A DNA stretch of 64,000 bases from Spisula solida (Eukaryota; Mollusca; Bivalvia; Venerida; Mactridae), in contig OX365955.1 in the NCBI GenBank assembly GCA_947247005.1, positions 40,155,822-40,219,821 on the forward strand, read 5' to 3'. Shown here piece after piece: positions 1 to 12,100 of the stretch. The translations under genes and the position numbers were made by a program. How positions within the stretch are numbered: the first letter of the stretch is position 1; every line of letters begins with the position of its first letter. The notes below the pieces were generated by a model, which searched no databases, was not told the origin of the DNA, and was given only the letters and a program-made list of their open reading frames with translations.

Positions 1-45
1 AGCACAGCTAAGTGTACAGTTTACTGCTGTCGGAGCATGGACCGA
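1..45 (+). CDS. Gene A, exon (5' part outside window): secreted protein of unknown family
   Basis: Bases 2-45 encode AQLSVQFTAVGAWT plus the first two bases of a Glu codon, followed by a gtatgc donor at 46. This aligns with the end of exon 2 of gene B (AQLTIQFTAPVAVWSQ) and breaks in the same phase 2. It is therefore the end of gene A's penultimate-but-one exon; the rest of the exon and the signal-peptide exon lie before the window. Too short for any ORF search. The assignment rests on the match to gene B and on phase agreement with the next exon. Confidence 0.75.
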
Positions 46-158
46 GTATGCTATGTTATGTTTATGCTTATAAACACAAACAGAATGATGTAAAATAATT
101 ATTTTTCGCGGGTATAAAATTTCACAAATATTGGTAACATGGTAATTTGGTGGTTTCT

Positions 159-572
159 TAAAGCCACATCAGACCTTAAACGGCCATTTTTAAAAGGCAA
201 TCACATGATAACCGATTTGAAGAGCCATGGATTTTGATCACTGTAGTAGAGTCCCAAAGGTGGAAAACCCCACCAGATGGAAGAAAATAAAATATAACAT
301 CCACTTGGTTTGTTTGCAAAATAATGAATTGTAAACACAAAATGCACAATTTATAATCTAAGGGAAGCAACTCTTGCAAATTTAGTATTTGTCATCCATA
401 CATTTTACTAAAATGTGATTTTTAAAATACTATTTCGACAGAGACATTTAACATAAGGTCGTCATATATTGGTTATTTGTGATAACTATCTTTGTAATGT
501 GTAATTCTTTGTAACTAGTCTATTTACTAGATGATTGAAAAAAGTGTTTTAGGAGAGATAATGTGGCTTTAA
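159..572. mobile_element. Short TIR element, AAAGCCACAT family, uninterrupted copy
   Basis: Starts TTAAAGCCACAT and ends ATGTGGCTTTAA, giving a 10-12 bp terminal inverted repeat. The roughly 390-bp interior matches 60743-61466 over its length, where a second element has inserted. No coding capacity. A TTA/TAA target duplication is plausible but overlaps the terminus. Confidence 0.65.
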
Positions 573-877
573 ATTCTATTAGATTTAAAATACTGAAAGA
601 ATGATTTATTGTTACGTATTTATGAGATCAATTATTCGAGGGGATTTAATTTCGCGGTCTAGTTTATCGACGCATTGAACAAAACTAAAACCGCCCCAAA
701 TAATAATAATTTTACAGTAGTTGTGCTGAAGTAGAAACATCAAAACCTTGAACACTTGACAAATATTTTATTCCTGTTTGTGGAGCCCCCCTCCACAAAT
801 TATTCAAATCAATTGTATCACCAACCATGTACATGTATATACATACAATGTTTCTCTCCTTAAATTGTCCCCGTCAA

Positions 878-965
878 CGTCGTGGCGATGGTTAACATCA
901 GGAATGAGGTGTCGACAGTGATAAATATAAGTTCGAAAAAACTTGTTTCACAATCGACCTTAAAT
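878..965 (+). repeat. Dispersed repeat, likely SINE body fragment
   Basis: Contains GTGGCGATGGTTAACATCAG followed by a GTGTCGACAGTGAT block and an ACTTGTTTCACAATCGA block. The same order occurs at 60196-60290 downstream of a tRNA-like SINE head, so this is probably a headless fragment of that SINE. Confidence 0.5.
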
Positions 966-1002
966 AAATTAGTAATCCTAGACCAACCAGTTCATAACGT
1001 TG

Positions 1003-1216
1003 TATAGTCCAGTAAGGATATTGCGACAGTGACGTTGCAGTTTATGTGTACGCAAAAAATCACAACCATTGTCTAAACAGGTAGAGCGAAGTTTAGTATG
1101 TTAGTTTAGCATTGACATTATAGTTGTTTGTACAGTATAAGCCTTATTATTGGTATAACACCGTTATAGTGGACTCGACCGCTGCGTCACTGGATTTTTA
1201 TCCTGACTGGACTATA
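1003..1216 (+). mobile_element. MITE, TAGTCCAGT family, copy 1
   Basis: Non-coding element of about 210 bp beginning TATAGTCCAGTAAGGATA and ending TATCCTGACTGGACTATA. The 15-bp imperfect TIR is flanked by TA, as expected of a Tc1/mariner-type target duplication. Six further copies lie in the window: 26673, 30740, 36131, 36624, 47425 and 60353. Confidence 0.8.
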
Positions 1217-1289
1217 ACAATGCTTTGTCACATGCATTACAGTATTGTTAAATAAAAAATATATCGTTGAAAATGGCTGAACATTTATT

Positions 1290-1465
1290 ACACAAACATG
1301 GCTTGATTAGTTGGGTATTGTGCCTTGTATGTGTTTTATCATTTTTGTGCTCGGTTGGTGTAGATGAGCATTTACCTTGTGTGTTTGTATGTTTTCTGTG
1401 CTCGGCTGTTTGAGTTGAGGGCTGCCTTCCCTGTCTGACTTAATATGATCGTGTTTCTTAAAACA
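1290..1465 (+). repeat. Dispersed repeat, TTTTGTGCTCGG family, copy 1
   Basis: Carries the phrase TTCTGTGCTCGGCTG repeated within the copy and ends GCTGCCTTCCCTGTCTGAC. Related copies lie at 14400-14650 and 38740-38985. Class unknown; no inverted ends found. Confidence 0.5.
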
Positions 1466-1493
1466 GAACATTTTTGTACTTATCTTTTTTCAG

Positions 1494-1620
1494 GATACGA
1501 ATGGCTTTCATCAATGCAGCTGGGACAACAATTTACCAGAAGGATTTATTGCGAAATAATCCTATCTATACAGATGTGGTGTCAACCGTTACGACTGTGT
1601 TTGATGCTTATGAAATGCAT
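1494..1620 (+). CDS. Gene A, penultimate coding exon
   Basis: Follows a pyrimidine tract and ttcag acceptor and is closed by gtaagt. It is 127 nt, entering in phase 2 (GA+G = Glu) and leaving in phase 0, exactly as gene B exon 3 (11511-11637). It encodes a peptide beginning (E)IRMAFINAAGTTIYQKD; about 19 of 43 residues are identical to gene B, including STVT, VFD and the IY pair. No domain recognised. Confidence 0.8.
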
Positions 1621-2867
1621 GTAAGTTTGCAAGTAGATAACGAGACCATTGGGTTGTTCAGGTATTTCAAGTTTCCCTGCGCAGGTGTATTTATTTATTA
1701 AATCCCACATAATTATATAATTACAACATTCTGGTTAAAACTAAAAAGTCAAAGACCAGTTGCTAGAAACAAAAATCGTTGATCTGTTTTTCAGCGTAGC
1801 TGTACAGCTAGATAATTGATCCACGTACCAACCCATACAATGTTTATAAAACTCTATGCAGTCAATGAAATACTAGACATTGATTGAATAGAATAGTGTA
1901 TTCTTTTCACAAAAGGTTATGTCTGATTTCAAATTATTGCATTTTTCTCTTGTGCTAAACTTATATTACTATACTCGCCTGTCTGTTATACCATAACTTT
2001 AGTCCTGCTGTGTACTCTTAAAGCAATACCAATATTACAGTGCTGAACTTTATGCGACCTCTTAATATCCAGTCAAAAGGAGTAGATAGCTAATATAGGA
2101 GGGATTCACAACTGCATCATCAATATAGCCTGTTCTAGGTTATCTGAAGGTCGGTCAAGCAATGTAAACAAGGGCTGTTAGAATTCAGTGTTATAAGTAC
2201 TATTGTTCTGAGTTTGAACTGAAATGCAAATAATTAGTTTGTTGGAACAAAATGTTTGATCACATAAATACTCTGATACTGAATAAATTAACATTATTTT
2301 GTATCTTGTAAAAGAACATGCATAATTAGCAATATCTGTGACCATTTTATTATCCTAAGCTTTCATTTAACTTCTTGACATCAATAGATCATGTACTTCA
2401 AAATCAACACAAAACATAATATTTTATTATTCCGATAAACTTTTAATAGGATGCACACTTTAGTTTTTATGAGAATAATTCAATAACGTAAAAATGCATG
2501 TTTCTCGGGTAAACTGCACAGATGTCATAAACCATTTTTTATTTCGTATATTAAGTGTGAAGTCTGTACTATGATTGCATATTTTATAATTTTATAACAG
2601 TATGTTGTTATGTAAATATGTTCATCCCAAGTATGTAGGGTAGTTTTTTATAATTATACAGGTGGTCAAAATTATCAAATGATTCTAACTAGGTAGACAA
2701 AACCCCTCCGCTCGGCCATATGTGTGGTAGACAAACGTTTAGCTCATCCATTTCCGAAGATATTATTTTTTAAATGCGCGTCTCCAATTTTCAAGTGACC
2801 AACATGAACTGTTACTTTATGTTTTATAAGTAACGGGAACTGTCTGTCATAATACACTACTCAAAAT
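1621..2867. other. Gene A intron, unassigned part
   Basis: AT-rich intronic sequence. I see no exon, tandem array or matched inverted ends here. Confidence 0.5.
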
Positions 2868-3337
2868 TTGATAAGGGCCAAGACATTTGAATATTTTGCA
2901 AATGAAATAAGATTGACTGGTAGAACTTTTAGAAACATAATGCTTCATCTGTAATATTGTAAATCAATAAAGATTATTTCAAAAATTAATGTCTAAGTGT
3001 TGATAAGCCCAACCACATTGCTGCATTCAAGCCTCTGTAGTAACAGAATGCGGTCATTTTCTTGGCATTTTGGGTCTTACACGATATAATAATAAAAACG
3101 GGATAAAAATCCATTTTGATATAGCCACTTTGGTTCCCGCTAATAGAGCTTATCAGTTACCTGGAAAACGACGTCATTTTGGCAATGTGTATCAAAAGGA
3201 AGACAACAATTTTCGAAATTTAGCAGCAGATAAGATGATATTTTATTAATTGCACAACGTTTTCTTCATCGAGTTTGTACATTTAACGTGAGACGTACAT
3301 CAAAATCGAATTCATGGTCCTTAGCAAAGTTTGAGTA
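2868..3337 (+). mobile_element. TIR element, TACTCAAA(A/C)TTTG family
   Basis: Begins TACTCAAAATTTGATAAGGG and ends GCAAAGTTTGAGTA, a 13-bp TIR with one mismatch. The whole 470 bp recurs in reverse orientation at 31989-32470, including CATTTTGGGTCTTACACGAT and the ACGACGTC block. Non-coding. Confidence 0.7.
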
Positions 3338-3689
3338 GTATAAAAACTGTACAGCTTCTCGTTTATGAATAGCATACTGGCATGTAAACCAATTAAAACT
3401 ATTGACAAAATACATATAACGATCGCAGTCTGTCATTTAACTCAACACTGTATATCTTTATACTGTTAATTCTTGTTAGACATGGAACTGACAGTACCGT
3501 GTGCAGATACTAGAGACTTAATTTTGAGTTTGGTTGTTTTAAACAAACATTGCTGATCTATTATTTGACATGGAACTGACAAATTAACGTTTCCGAGACG
3601 TTTGAATGACATCTACAGCAACACAGGGGGTGTCCGCTACAATATCCGACTCAAACATAATTATTTCTCTAAACACATATAACTCAATT

Positions 3690-4340
3690 CAACACAAAAC
3701 ACTAGTGGGTTTTTTCAGGAGAAAACGTCATTGCATACAAATTCAACGAAATACACTAGTTATTTTACAGACCTGTGAAAACGTCATTTCATACCAAAAG
3801 GTCAACGTAATACACTAGTTATTTTACAGGAGAAAACATCGTTGCATACATACAAGGTCAACGTAATACAGTAGTTTTTTACAGGTAAAAAGGTCATTGC
3901 ATACAATACAAAGTCATCGTATTGCACCGGTTATTTTTCAGGAGAAAACGTCATTGCATACAAATGCAACGAAATACACTAGTTATTTTGCAGGTGAAAA
4001 CGTCATTGTATACAAAGTCAACATAATACACTAGTTATTTTACAGGAGAAAACATCGTTGCATACATACAAGGTCAACGCAATACATTAGTTTTTTTACA
4101 GGAGAAAACGTCATTGCATACAAAGTCAACGCAATACATTAGTTTTTTTACAGGAGAAAACATCGTTGCATACATACAAAGTCAACGCAATACATTAGAT
4201 TTTTTACAGGAGAAAACGTCATTGCATACAAAGTCAACGCAATACATTAATTTTTTACAGGAGAAAACGTCATTGCATACAAAGGCAACATAATTACACT
4301 AGTTTTTTTACAGGAGAAAACGTCATTGCATAAAAAAGTA
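3690..4340 (+). repeat. Minisatellite, about 53-bp unit, in gene A last intron
   Basis: Around 11 head-to-tail units built on TTTTACAGGAGAAAACGTCA, TTGCATACAAAGTCAACG and CAATACATTAGT. Each unit contains a TTTTTTACAG|G string that looks like a splice acceptor, so this intron carries a ladder of decoy 3' splice sites upstream of the true one at 4404. Confidence 0.85.
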
Positions 4341-4404
4341 TAACTTTATTGGGGGAGTTTAATCTGAACAGAGGTTTGTTATCACAGTTTTTTTGTTATT
4401 TCAG

Positions 4405-4536
4405 CTATATGCGGAGGGACAGAACTATGTTTCAGGGAACATCGGAACATCAGTGGCGAATATAAGTATTCTCAAGTTCGTGTTTATGAGCCAAAAAGGC
4501 AACATCCACCGAGTATCATACAGGGCATCGACTTAG
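4405..4536 (+). CDS. Gene A, last coding exon and stop
   Basis: Acceptor ttatttcag at 4396-4404 opens an exon in phase 0 that encodes LYAEGQNYVSGNIGTSVANI and ends with GNIHRVSYRAST and TAG at 4534-4536. The C-terminal GNIHRVSYRA corresponds to GDIHRVSYKA in gene B. Together with 1-45 and 1494-1620 it gives the last 100 or so residues of the protein. Function unknown. The gene reads toward gene B, which starts 4.3 kb downstream on the same strand. Confidence 0.8.
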   Translation, partial: LYAEGQNYVSGNIGTSVANISILKFVFMSQKGNIHRVSYRAST

Positions 4537-4756
4537 CTGGGTTATTCTTTTAGGTACTAGACCTTGTGGAACAAGATATATGGAAAGACAGTGCATTTGA
4601 AAGTATTTGAAAGACATAATATAAGTTCATATTCAACATGGGTAATCCAAATAACGGACTCGTCTCCTGAAAAGGGGAGACATGCTTTCACGTTGAGTAT
4701 CTTTTACAACTGAAAAAAGCCAAAGTGTTTATTTTGTATACCTAAATGTATTAGTA

Positions 4757-7145
4757 AGCGAGTGAGTAAGTAAATACTTTATTTGAATGAGGCTGCACAT
4801 TTAGTTTCCAAATTTTCCATGTTGGCCTCAACATAATTATATACATTTACATTCTTACATAATATTTAAAAACGAATGATAACAACAGTAAAGACAAATA
4901 TTTAGATTACAAGGTCGTGAATAAGAGCATTAAACATTTCAACATATCAAAAGTGGTGAGAATCGACTTAAAATGCATGGAAATAAACATTACAAGTATT
5001 TAATCATAACAAAAAGTTTACAAACAAGCAAGATTTAAATGAATAACATTTAAATGAATATTTAAATGAGTCAATATGACATGTTCTCTGAAAACTTTAT
5101 ACTATAATATATAGTTAAACATTTCTTAAGACAGTTTCAACAACAACAAAAATAGGTAAAAGAGGTAAGTCCGAGATTTAAGATATTCGAGAACTTAATG
5201 CTTGTTCCAGTTTAGATAGGTTGTTTGGAATTTTGAAAGTGTTTCAGATTTTCTTATGTTCAAATGGATTTTGTTCCATAGATATGTTGCCGAATAAGTC
5301 AGTGATTTCCTGCAAGATTAGAAATTTGGCTTTGGAACATAAGTTTTCAACAGATCTAAGGTTGAGTGAATAATTAGTGATTTAAATTGAAATAATTCGG
5401 TCATAAATTTTGGAAATGATTTATCATTTACATGTGTGTATACCATAAGTAATTGTTTATAATTGACTCTTTCATAAAATTTCACCCAGTTTAGCTCCTG
5501 AAAGAGTGTATCTGAAGGTTTGTCATAGTCTTTGTTTTGAACTTTGATTACATCTTTTGTGAAGCCAGTGTGGCAGTTTCCCCAGATTGTACTACAGTAA
5601 TCAATGTGTAGTAGTACATATTCATTGAAGAATATTTTTCGTGTAAGTAAGTTTATATTTGTTTTATTCTGAGAAGTAAATGTAATTGTGAATTACATTT
5701 TTTGATAGTTTGTGTTTTCCATTTATGCCTAATAGTATTGTCAACAGTGACGCCTAATAATTTTTCATTTTCAGAATAGGAACTTTCTTGATTTTGTAGA
5801 CGGGGGGAATGTTAGTGTTATTGGGTTTAAGTTGTTCGTATATATATACATGACTTTTATTTAAAAATAATTGAGCACCAAGTGTTTACATTGTCGAGGT
5901 CAAATTGTAGATAAGTGAATACTTCTACTGTATTGAGTGTTGTGTCATCCGCAAACATGTCAGTTGGTGAGAATTGTACCGTCATTGGTAGATTATTTAT
6001 GTAAATGAGAAAGAGAAGAGGTCACAGGGCTGTACCCCAGATAGAATGTCAGCTGTATTTGGCAGATGTTCAGAGACATATACTTTCTGTGACCTGTGTG
6101 AAAGATATGATGCAATCCCAGTTGATAGTTTGTGATGAGATGTGGCAGAATGGCAGCTATTCAATCAATAGATTGTTATTTACTAATTCAAACGCCTTTG
6201 ACAAATCAAGAAATATTGTTCCAAAACGTTTATCTTCATTTATTGCATCAATTCAATTATCAATTATGTTTTGTTGAACCAGTTTCACATTCCTGATTGT
6301 TTTCAAATATTAGATTGTTCATTTCAAGAAATTTCTTCAGGTCAAATATCTTTCAAATATTTCTGTTAAAATTGGTAGTATTGATATTGGTCCGTGGTTG
6401 TTCTTGTCTGATTTTTGTCCTTTCTAGTAAATTGGTGTTACTTTGGACTGTTTGAGAGCTAATGGAAACCTTCTTGTCTTTATACTTTAGTGAATTTGTT
6501 TTGCACAGTGTTTTGTATCTAACAGGCGATGCCGTTTTTAAAACTTTTGTGCTAACGTCATTCAAAGCCTGTGGACTTTGTAACATCTAGAGAGTCTAAT
6601 TTATTTTTAACTGTGTTTTCATCTATTAAAGGGATTTCAAATTTAGCTATGTCGGGTGCAAGTTTCGCTGCATGGTTTTCTTGTAGTGAAAGTGTAGATT
6701 CAATACTCAGTGTTGACACGATCTCTGTATTATTGAAAATGTTTAAGAAGAAAGTATTAAATGTTCCGCTGTTTATTTTGAGTCTGATATGGGAGTTCCA
6801 TTTTTATCATTTCTATCGTTGAGTTGGTGTTTTTCAGATTTTCCGGACAATTCATTCAGATTTTTCCACATTTGTTTTATTTTTACTGTTTGTGTTGATT
6901 TCTTGGTTAAATAGAATCTTTTAGCATTGTATGTGAGTTCTTTGACTTTGTTTTTCCAATGTTTAAGATAATTTATGTTGTATTTTTAGTATGTTCTCTA
7001 TTTCGGATGGCTTTTGCTATTTCGTCATTGAACCAATCATTTTGAATTATACGCTTCCAAGATTTTGTTTTAAGGGTGCAGAACTTATAAAAATAATTTA
7101 TAAAATTTATCAAGGACATCATCAGTGTCCATAATTGACCATGGT
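4757..7145 (-). pseudogene. Degenerate LINE retrotransposon, reverse transcriptase remnant
   Basis: On the minus strand, two reverse-transcriptase blocks can be read despite stops and frameshifts. Near 6420-6340 there is HGPISILPILTEIFERYL, the family's RPISILP..SKIFE block. Near 6044-5870 there is PLLFLIYINNLP, then MFADDTTLNT and DLDNVNTWCS; FADD is the catalytic motif. An in-frame TGA sits just before PLLF. The 3' end is at 4757-4835, where the minus strand reads TGAGGCCAACATGGAAAATT and ends in AATAAAGTATTTACTTACT. A detached 3' end of the same family is at 9221-9295. It resembles jockey/CR1-type elements, but I cannot assign the clade. The upstream limit (about 7145) is approximate. Confidence 0.8.
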
Positions 7146-8700
7146 TGGTTTGATAAGTCAGTAAGAAATGACTTGAGTATCGATTTTACAACTGCAAAAT
7201 CCAACGTGTTTATTTTGTATACCTATGAATCGGATTAGTCCATAGTTTTCAAGTATAAAACATATTTAACCTAAATGTTAACTTGTATTAGTACGCATTA
7301 ATTTGTTATCAATTCCGTTGTTTGAAGAAATACTTGCATTATAAATCATGTCATTTTGGCGTTTTGTCTTCCGCTGACAACAATACTTTGTTGTCCAAAA
7401 TTTAATGTTAAGGATTAATCCCAATAGTATGTCGGTATGATTATTTTCCGTTATTACTTTGTAAGCATGTAACCATTATTATCTGCATGTAATTTACCGA
7501 ACTTGTAATGATGTTTGTGTGTTATACTTTATTATAAACATGTGTATAAGTGCGTTCTTCGTAAAAAATGGACGTATTGTATAAAAGTCAAATAGTTTTC
7601 CGCATGCAGATAATTTACCAACCAAAATTAAGAAATAATGAAATTATACCCGTGTTATATGGTACAATAAATCACGGTTAAAAATTCGGAGGCATAGTAA
7701 TTAAATTAAATAACTAGTGCGTAACACTCCTGATTTAATGTACACATCCGGACAAGTGACTGTGCTTTATTATAGATAAAATACAGCTACATTTTCATTA
7801 TTACTTAAATAAAATCGTTTAATTGTGATGAAGCAGACCCCCTAGCGTGATTCCTAATAATCGAGACCAGTTTACGTAACAGTTCAAGCTGACGACAACA
7901 CCGTTCATAAAGCCAAATAGATGAATTCGCAAAGGAAAGTCTAGACATTACATTTTGGTGTATAAGTCGATAATGTACATCTCAAATAATGGAGTTGTGC
8001 ATCTCTAGAAAATGTGTGGTAGAAGTGTACTTCACGTAACTACAAAGTACATTTAAATGTATTCACAAAATGTATACACAAAATGTATACACAAATGTAT
8101 ACACAAAATGTATACACAAAATGTATACACAAAATCTACAGTCTAGACGCATCCTAAACCAGACTGACACATTAGCCACAAGCAGGCATTGATACGTGGT
8201 CACGTGCTCCTCCATAGCCGAATTGCTCGATGCATCCAATAATACCCTCGGCCTCTAAAGAAATAATACTCCTCGCAGTTGAACCTTGCGTAGTTCATTT
8301 CGGCAGTAAAAGGATGGATATGTAATGTGTTGCGTAATATATGTAGTTATTTCTAGAAAACACCGTTTATTTGTTTATATGTGCACAATAAATTTATAAA
8401 ACATTACTTGTTGGTTCACTGTTTATCCGAAGGTTGTGGGTTCGATTCCTACAGCCGGATCAATAACAGAAATACTTTTCAGTGTTTCCCATCTAATATA
8501 ACTAAACTTACTAACAGTCTTTTGGACGAGATTATAAAAAACCTAGGTCCCGTGTAGTATGCTTTACATCAGACACGTAAAAAAAACAGGGATGCTTCTG
8601 GAACTGGGGCATCTTCTGTATCATGCACTATCCCACAAAAACTAAAGAGACTAACCTCTTCTGGGGGCCTCGTCCATGTGGATTTCCACTGGCGAGGATG
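7146..8700. other. Intergenic, little recognised
   Basis: AT-rich spacer between the LINE remnant and gene B. Apart from the short tandem repeat at 8060-8135 and a B-box-like GGTTCGATTCC at 8447-8457, I see no structure. Confidence 0.5.
8060..8135 (+). repeat. Short tandem repeat, 13-bp unit
   Basis: About six units of ACAAAATGTATAC with one shortened unit; TGTATACA is itself palindromic. Confidence 0.8.
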
Positions 8701-8710
8701 AATAAAAGCA

Positions 8711-8717
8711 TATAAAT
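8711..8717 (+). promoter_or_regulatory. Candidate TATA box for gene B
   Basis: TATAAAT lies 150 bp upstream of the gene B start codon in otherwise non-repetitive sequence. The region between holds short upstream ATGs that terminate quickly. Position and motif are suggestive only. Confidence 0.3.
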
Positions 8718-8866
8718 CGTACAACACTCACTGCTATCATCACACCTGATAACACATGTGACTAACTGAAGCATGCGATGCCCAGCAAACAACCAATATA
8801 TTGGTTTGTCGCTACTCTGTTTGTCACTTTGCTTCGTGTCTTTGGCAAAAACTTTCAGCAGTGATA

Positions 8867-9178
8867 ATGAAGCTCCATGTTTGCATTTTCTTAGCGTTCT
8901 TGGTTTGTTGTTTATCGGATATTATCACAGAGTATAGATACCTACAACAAAATAGTGACGTCACGGAGTTAGATATTCTGCATTGTCAACTTCGAGCAAA
9001 TGGAAACAATTCATGTGCATTTAGATTTGATACAACGACAACAAATGGAGTGTGGGAAGAACGCGAGAGATGTGAAGAACTCGGTGTGGATTGGTGTAAC
9101 ACAGGAACGTTGGAAGCAGGATTTGCATATGTTGGAAAATCGGCGGTCTCCCGTACACCGCCATTTTCGTTTAATTAT
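8867..9178 (+). CDS. Gene B exon 1 (signal peptide, Cys-rich part)
   Basis: Codons 1-104. Ends PFSFNY before the donor gtaaat at 9179; the frame stays open past the donor for a few codons. The choice of donor is supported by phase 0 continuity with exon 2. Confidence 0.75.
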
Positions 9179-12100
9179 GTAAATATCAATATGCAACTAT
9201 TTGTTAATTTACTTAATTGTTAAGTAAGTAAAGACTTTATTTAAACGAGGCTACATATTTGGTTTACCAATCTTCCACGTTGGCCTCACAATTATTATTA
9301 AAAAATGCAACCTTTCTCAAATTTAAATGTATGTTCATATTTATCTGATTGGTTTGTTTGTTTCTTTCTTTCTTCGGGTTTAATGCCGTTTCTCAAGTAT
9401 GTGTCAGTTATATACCGTGGCTTATTCGCCTAGCCGGTATTCCTGGTGTGTATTCTAAGCAGTACTAATTTACACTTCCAAATAACCAGAAGTTTCCTCC
9501 AAATTGTGGAGATTAGATTGATGTCACATTTACCACAGGCCTAGGAAATCATATCACAAAATACAGAGTTTTGAAATTCCCCATCATCCGGTCATTACTA
9601 TACAAAGAGTACAGGTTGGAAACGCTTTTTTTCTGGCCCCTACACGAATCCGCTATTTAATGCATCAACGGGTCCCGACCCAATGATGCGCTAAATAGTG
9701 GATTCCTGTAGGGGCCAGAAAAAAAGCGTTTCCAACCTGTACTCTTTGTATAGTAATGACCGGATGATGGCGAATTTCAAAACTCTGTATTTTGTGATAT
9801 AATTTCTTAGGCCTGTTTATTTACATAGAATGGTGACCTGTTGCGACCGGAAATCGAGCCCGGGAGGATCTGATTTAATTACACGTGTTTAAGCCAATAA
9901 TTGAAATATTTCATGTGAAAAGTGTATAGTGGTATATTCTTTAACGTAGTAAGCATTTACGGGCTAATGTTATGTTAATTATGACATATGTACGTATACA
10001 TGTTGTTTAATCATATTTTATTGCATGAATTTTTACAACATAACAAATGGTTTGCAAGCGTGATACTGTAATTAGAAAGAATAAAAGCATATCATCAAAG
10101 AAAACCATAGACAGTTTTACAATATCGCATTCATTTCAAAAGCATCGGACCAAAAGTTATTCGAACATTAGATATGTAAACATGTGCAAATTAACTAATA
10201 GCAAGCACAAGTAGATATTATTTAGCTCGCTGCATCTCAGTTTCAACAATGTGTTTTACTGCGAATATCATGCAATTTTTCATTTTCTAGTTCTAATTTT
10301 CTTTTAAATTTTTGTTAATCTTAACTGTAATTGTTGTATGCAGTGATACATTCATTTCTATATACATTGTATTACAGTATGTTTCTGGTGGTGACATGTT
10401 ATGGGAAATGTCTGAGGACATACCAATAGCAATCAAAGCTGGAGCACAACTAACTATCCAGTTCACAGCACCGGTAGCGGTATGGAGCCAGTGAGTATGT
10501 CGAGTTATATTTAAACAAAGATAATACCAAATTCGTACACATAAAAATTTACTTAAAGGAGGCAAAAAATTGACGCGGCTATATAGTGCGCCCAGGATAA
10601 TGAGAAATGCATGATAATTTGGTATATTCCACAAAGGTGGATTAATCAGATGTGCATGATTTATCAGTGATGTTTTGAGTACAATACTGACCATTTCTGT
10701 TTATTATAGTAATTTGTAAAACCATTTTTTTGCAACAGTTGAACAAACCGATTTATGTTTGTAAATATCACATTATCCTGGGCGCACTATATATGTATAT
10801 GGGGTCTAAAGTTTGAAGTACAAAATCATACACACCTTAGATGAAAAGTTTACATTTACTTATGGACAGGGTTAAAATATACTCGAGTTTTATGTTTTGC
10901 TTCCAGAAACAGTTCTCTGTATGTGTGTATAATTCACTGGCTTAGAATTAGAAGTACTACTTACGTCCTTTGAAGACTCCTGCTTTAAATTATTTGAAAT
11001 CTGCATCTCAAGGCGCTACTTATAAGCCTGTTTTCATGAAAATCTGAAGTGGTCATGTTGACCGAACTGTAGTTTTAAAAGCTTGTTTTTACATAAGTAA
11101 AAGGTAGTTTTCAGACAGTTTTTCTCGTTTTCTCAAAATTGATTTTGTACTTACGACCTTCTAATTCTACGCCAGCGAAATATATAGGACGTGATCATGA
11201 CCAATGCCAATGGAGAGCCGACCCTGTCCATACTTAAAAGTCCAGATACATGTGTCAGATATCTCTAGGTCAAAATTCATTATACACGAACAAGCAGCTT
11301 TTAAATGCTCGGTTATACCACGTTTGGTGCAAAAGGTCCCGAAAGGATTTAAACGAACGTCTCCAATGAAAACAGGTTTTCCAAATGATTGACCAATGAT
11401 GATGTGTGCACATATTAACGGTTATTCTCAACTAGCGTTGACTCGATAGTACCTGCATTTAATCTAACATGCTTAGATGCTTTTATTGAATGTACTCTGG
11501 ATATTTTCAGGATACGATTGAATTTCAGAAACGAGGTCGGGGTAAACATTTACGGAAAGATTTTCATGCCGGGCGGTCTGATTTCGTCAGGAGTAGAGTC
11601 AACTGTTACAGCTGTGTTCGATCCTACTGAAATACGTGTAAGTATATACGTTTGTTTTTAAAAGAAACCACAGGGACTTGCATAATTTATAAAAAAAATG
11701 AAAAAATAAAGAAAAATATTTCACTACTGCAGAGCCTGTATAAAAATATACTCTATAGTAGTGAATTTTTCCCCAAAATTTGAATTATGCAAGTTCCTGT
11801 GTTTAAACGACCAAGGTCGATCTAGACCATCCGATGCATTTACTGAAAATCTTCAGGTCAGGAGACATCAACAGCCAAGGTAATGTATGGTGACTCTTCA
11901 CAATATTAGAACCCCTGATCTTTGGCACGCCCGCAGGATGGCAGACATTCTAATACCACGTAATCAGCTGGATAACGTTATTTTGTTGCATTATGATCGT
12001 TCTTGTGAAATAGTTCCAATGTTGTGTATGTTCCTTCTTGATGTATGGACACTACGATTTAGTGATTTATTAACTTGTTGATCATGTATCAAAGTTGATA

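Noticed and set aside
8801..8866. Upstream 22-codon extension of gene B
   Set aside because: It depends on a non-ATG start and would place the signal peptide internally.
10293..10694. 133-codon minus-strand frame
   Set aside because: Antisense to gene B exon 2 and crosses a MITE end.
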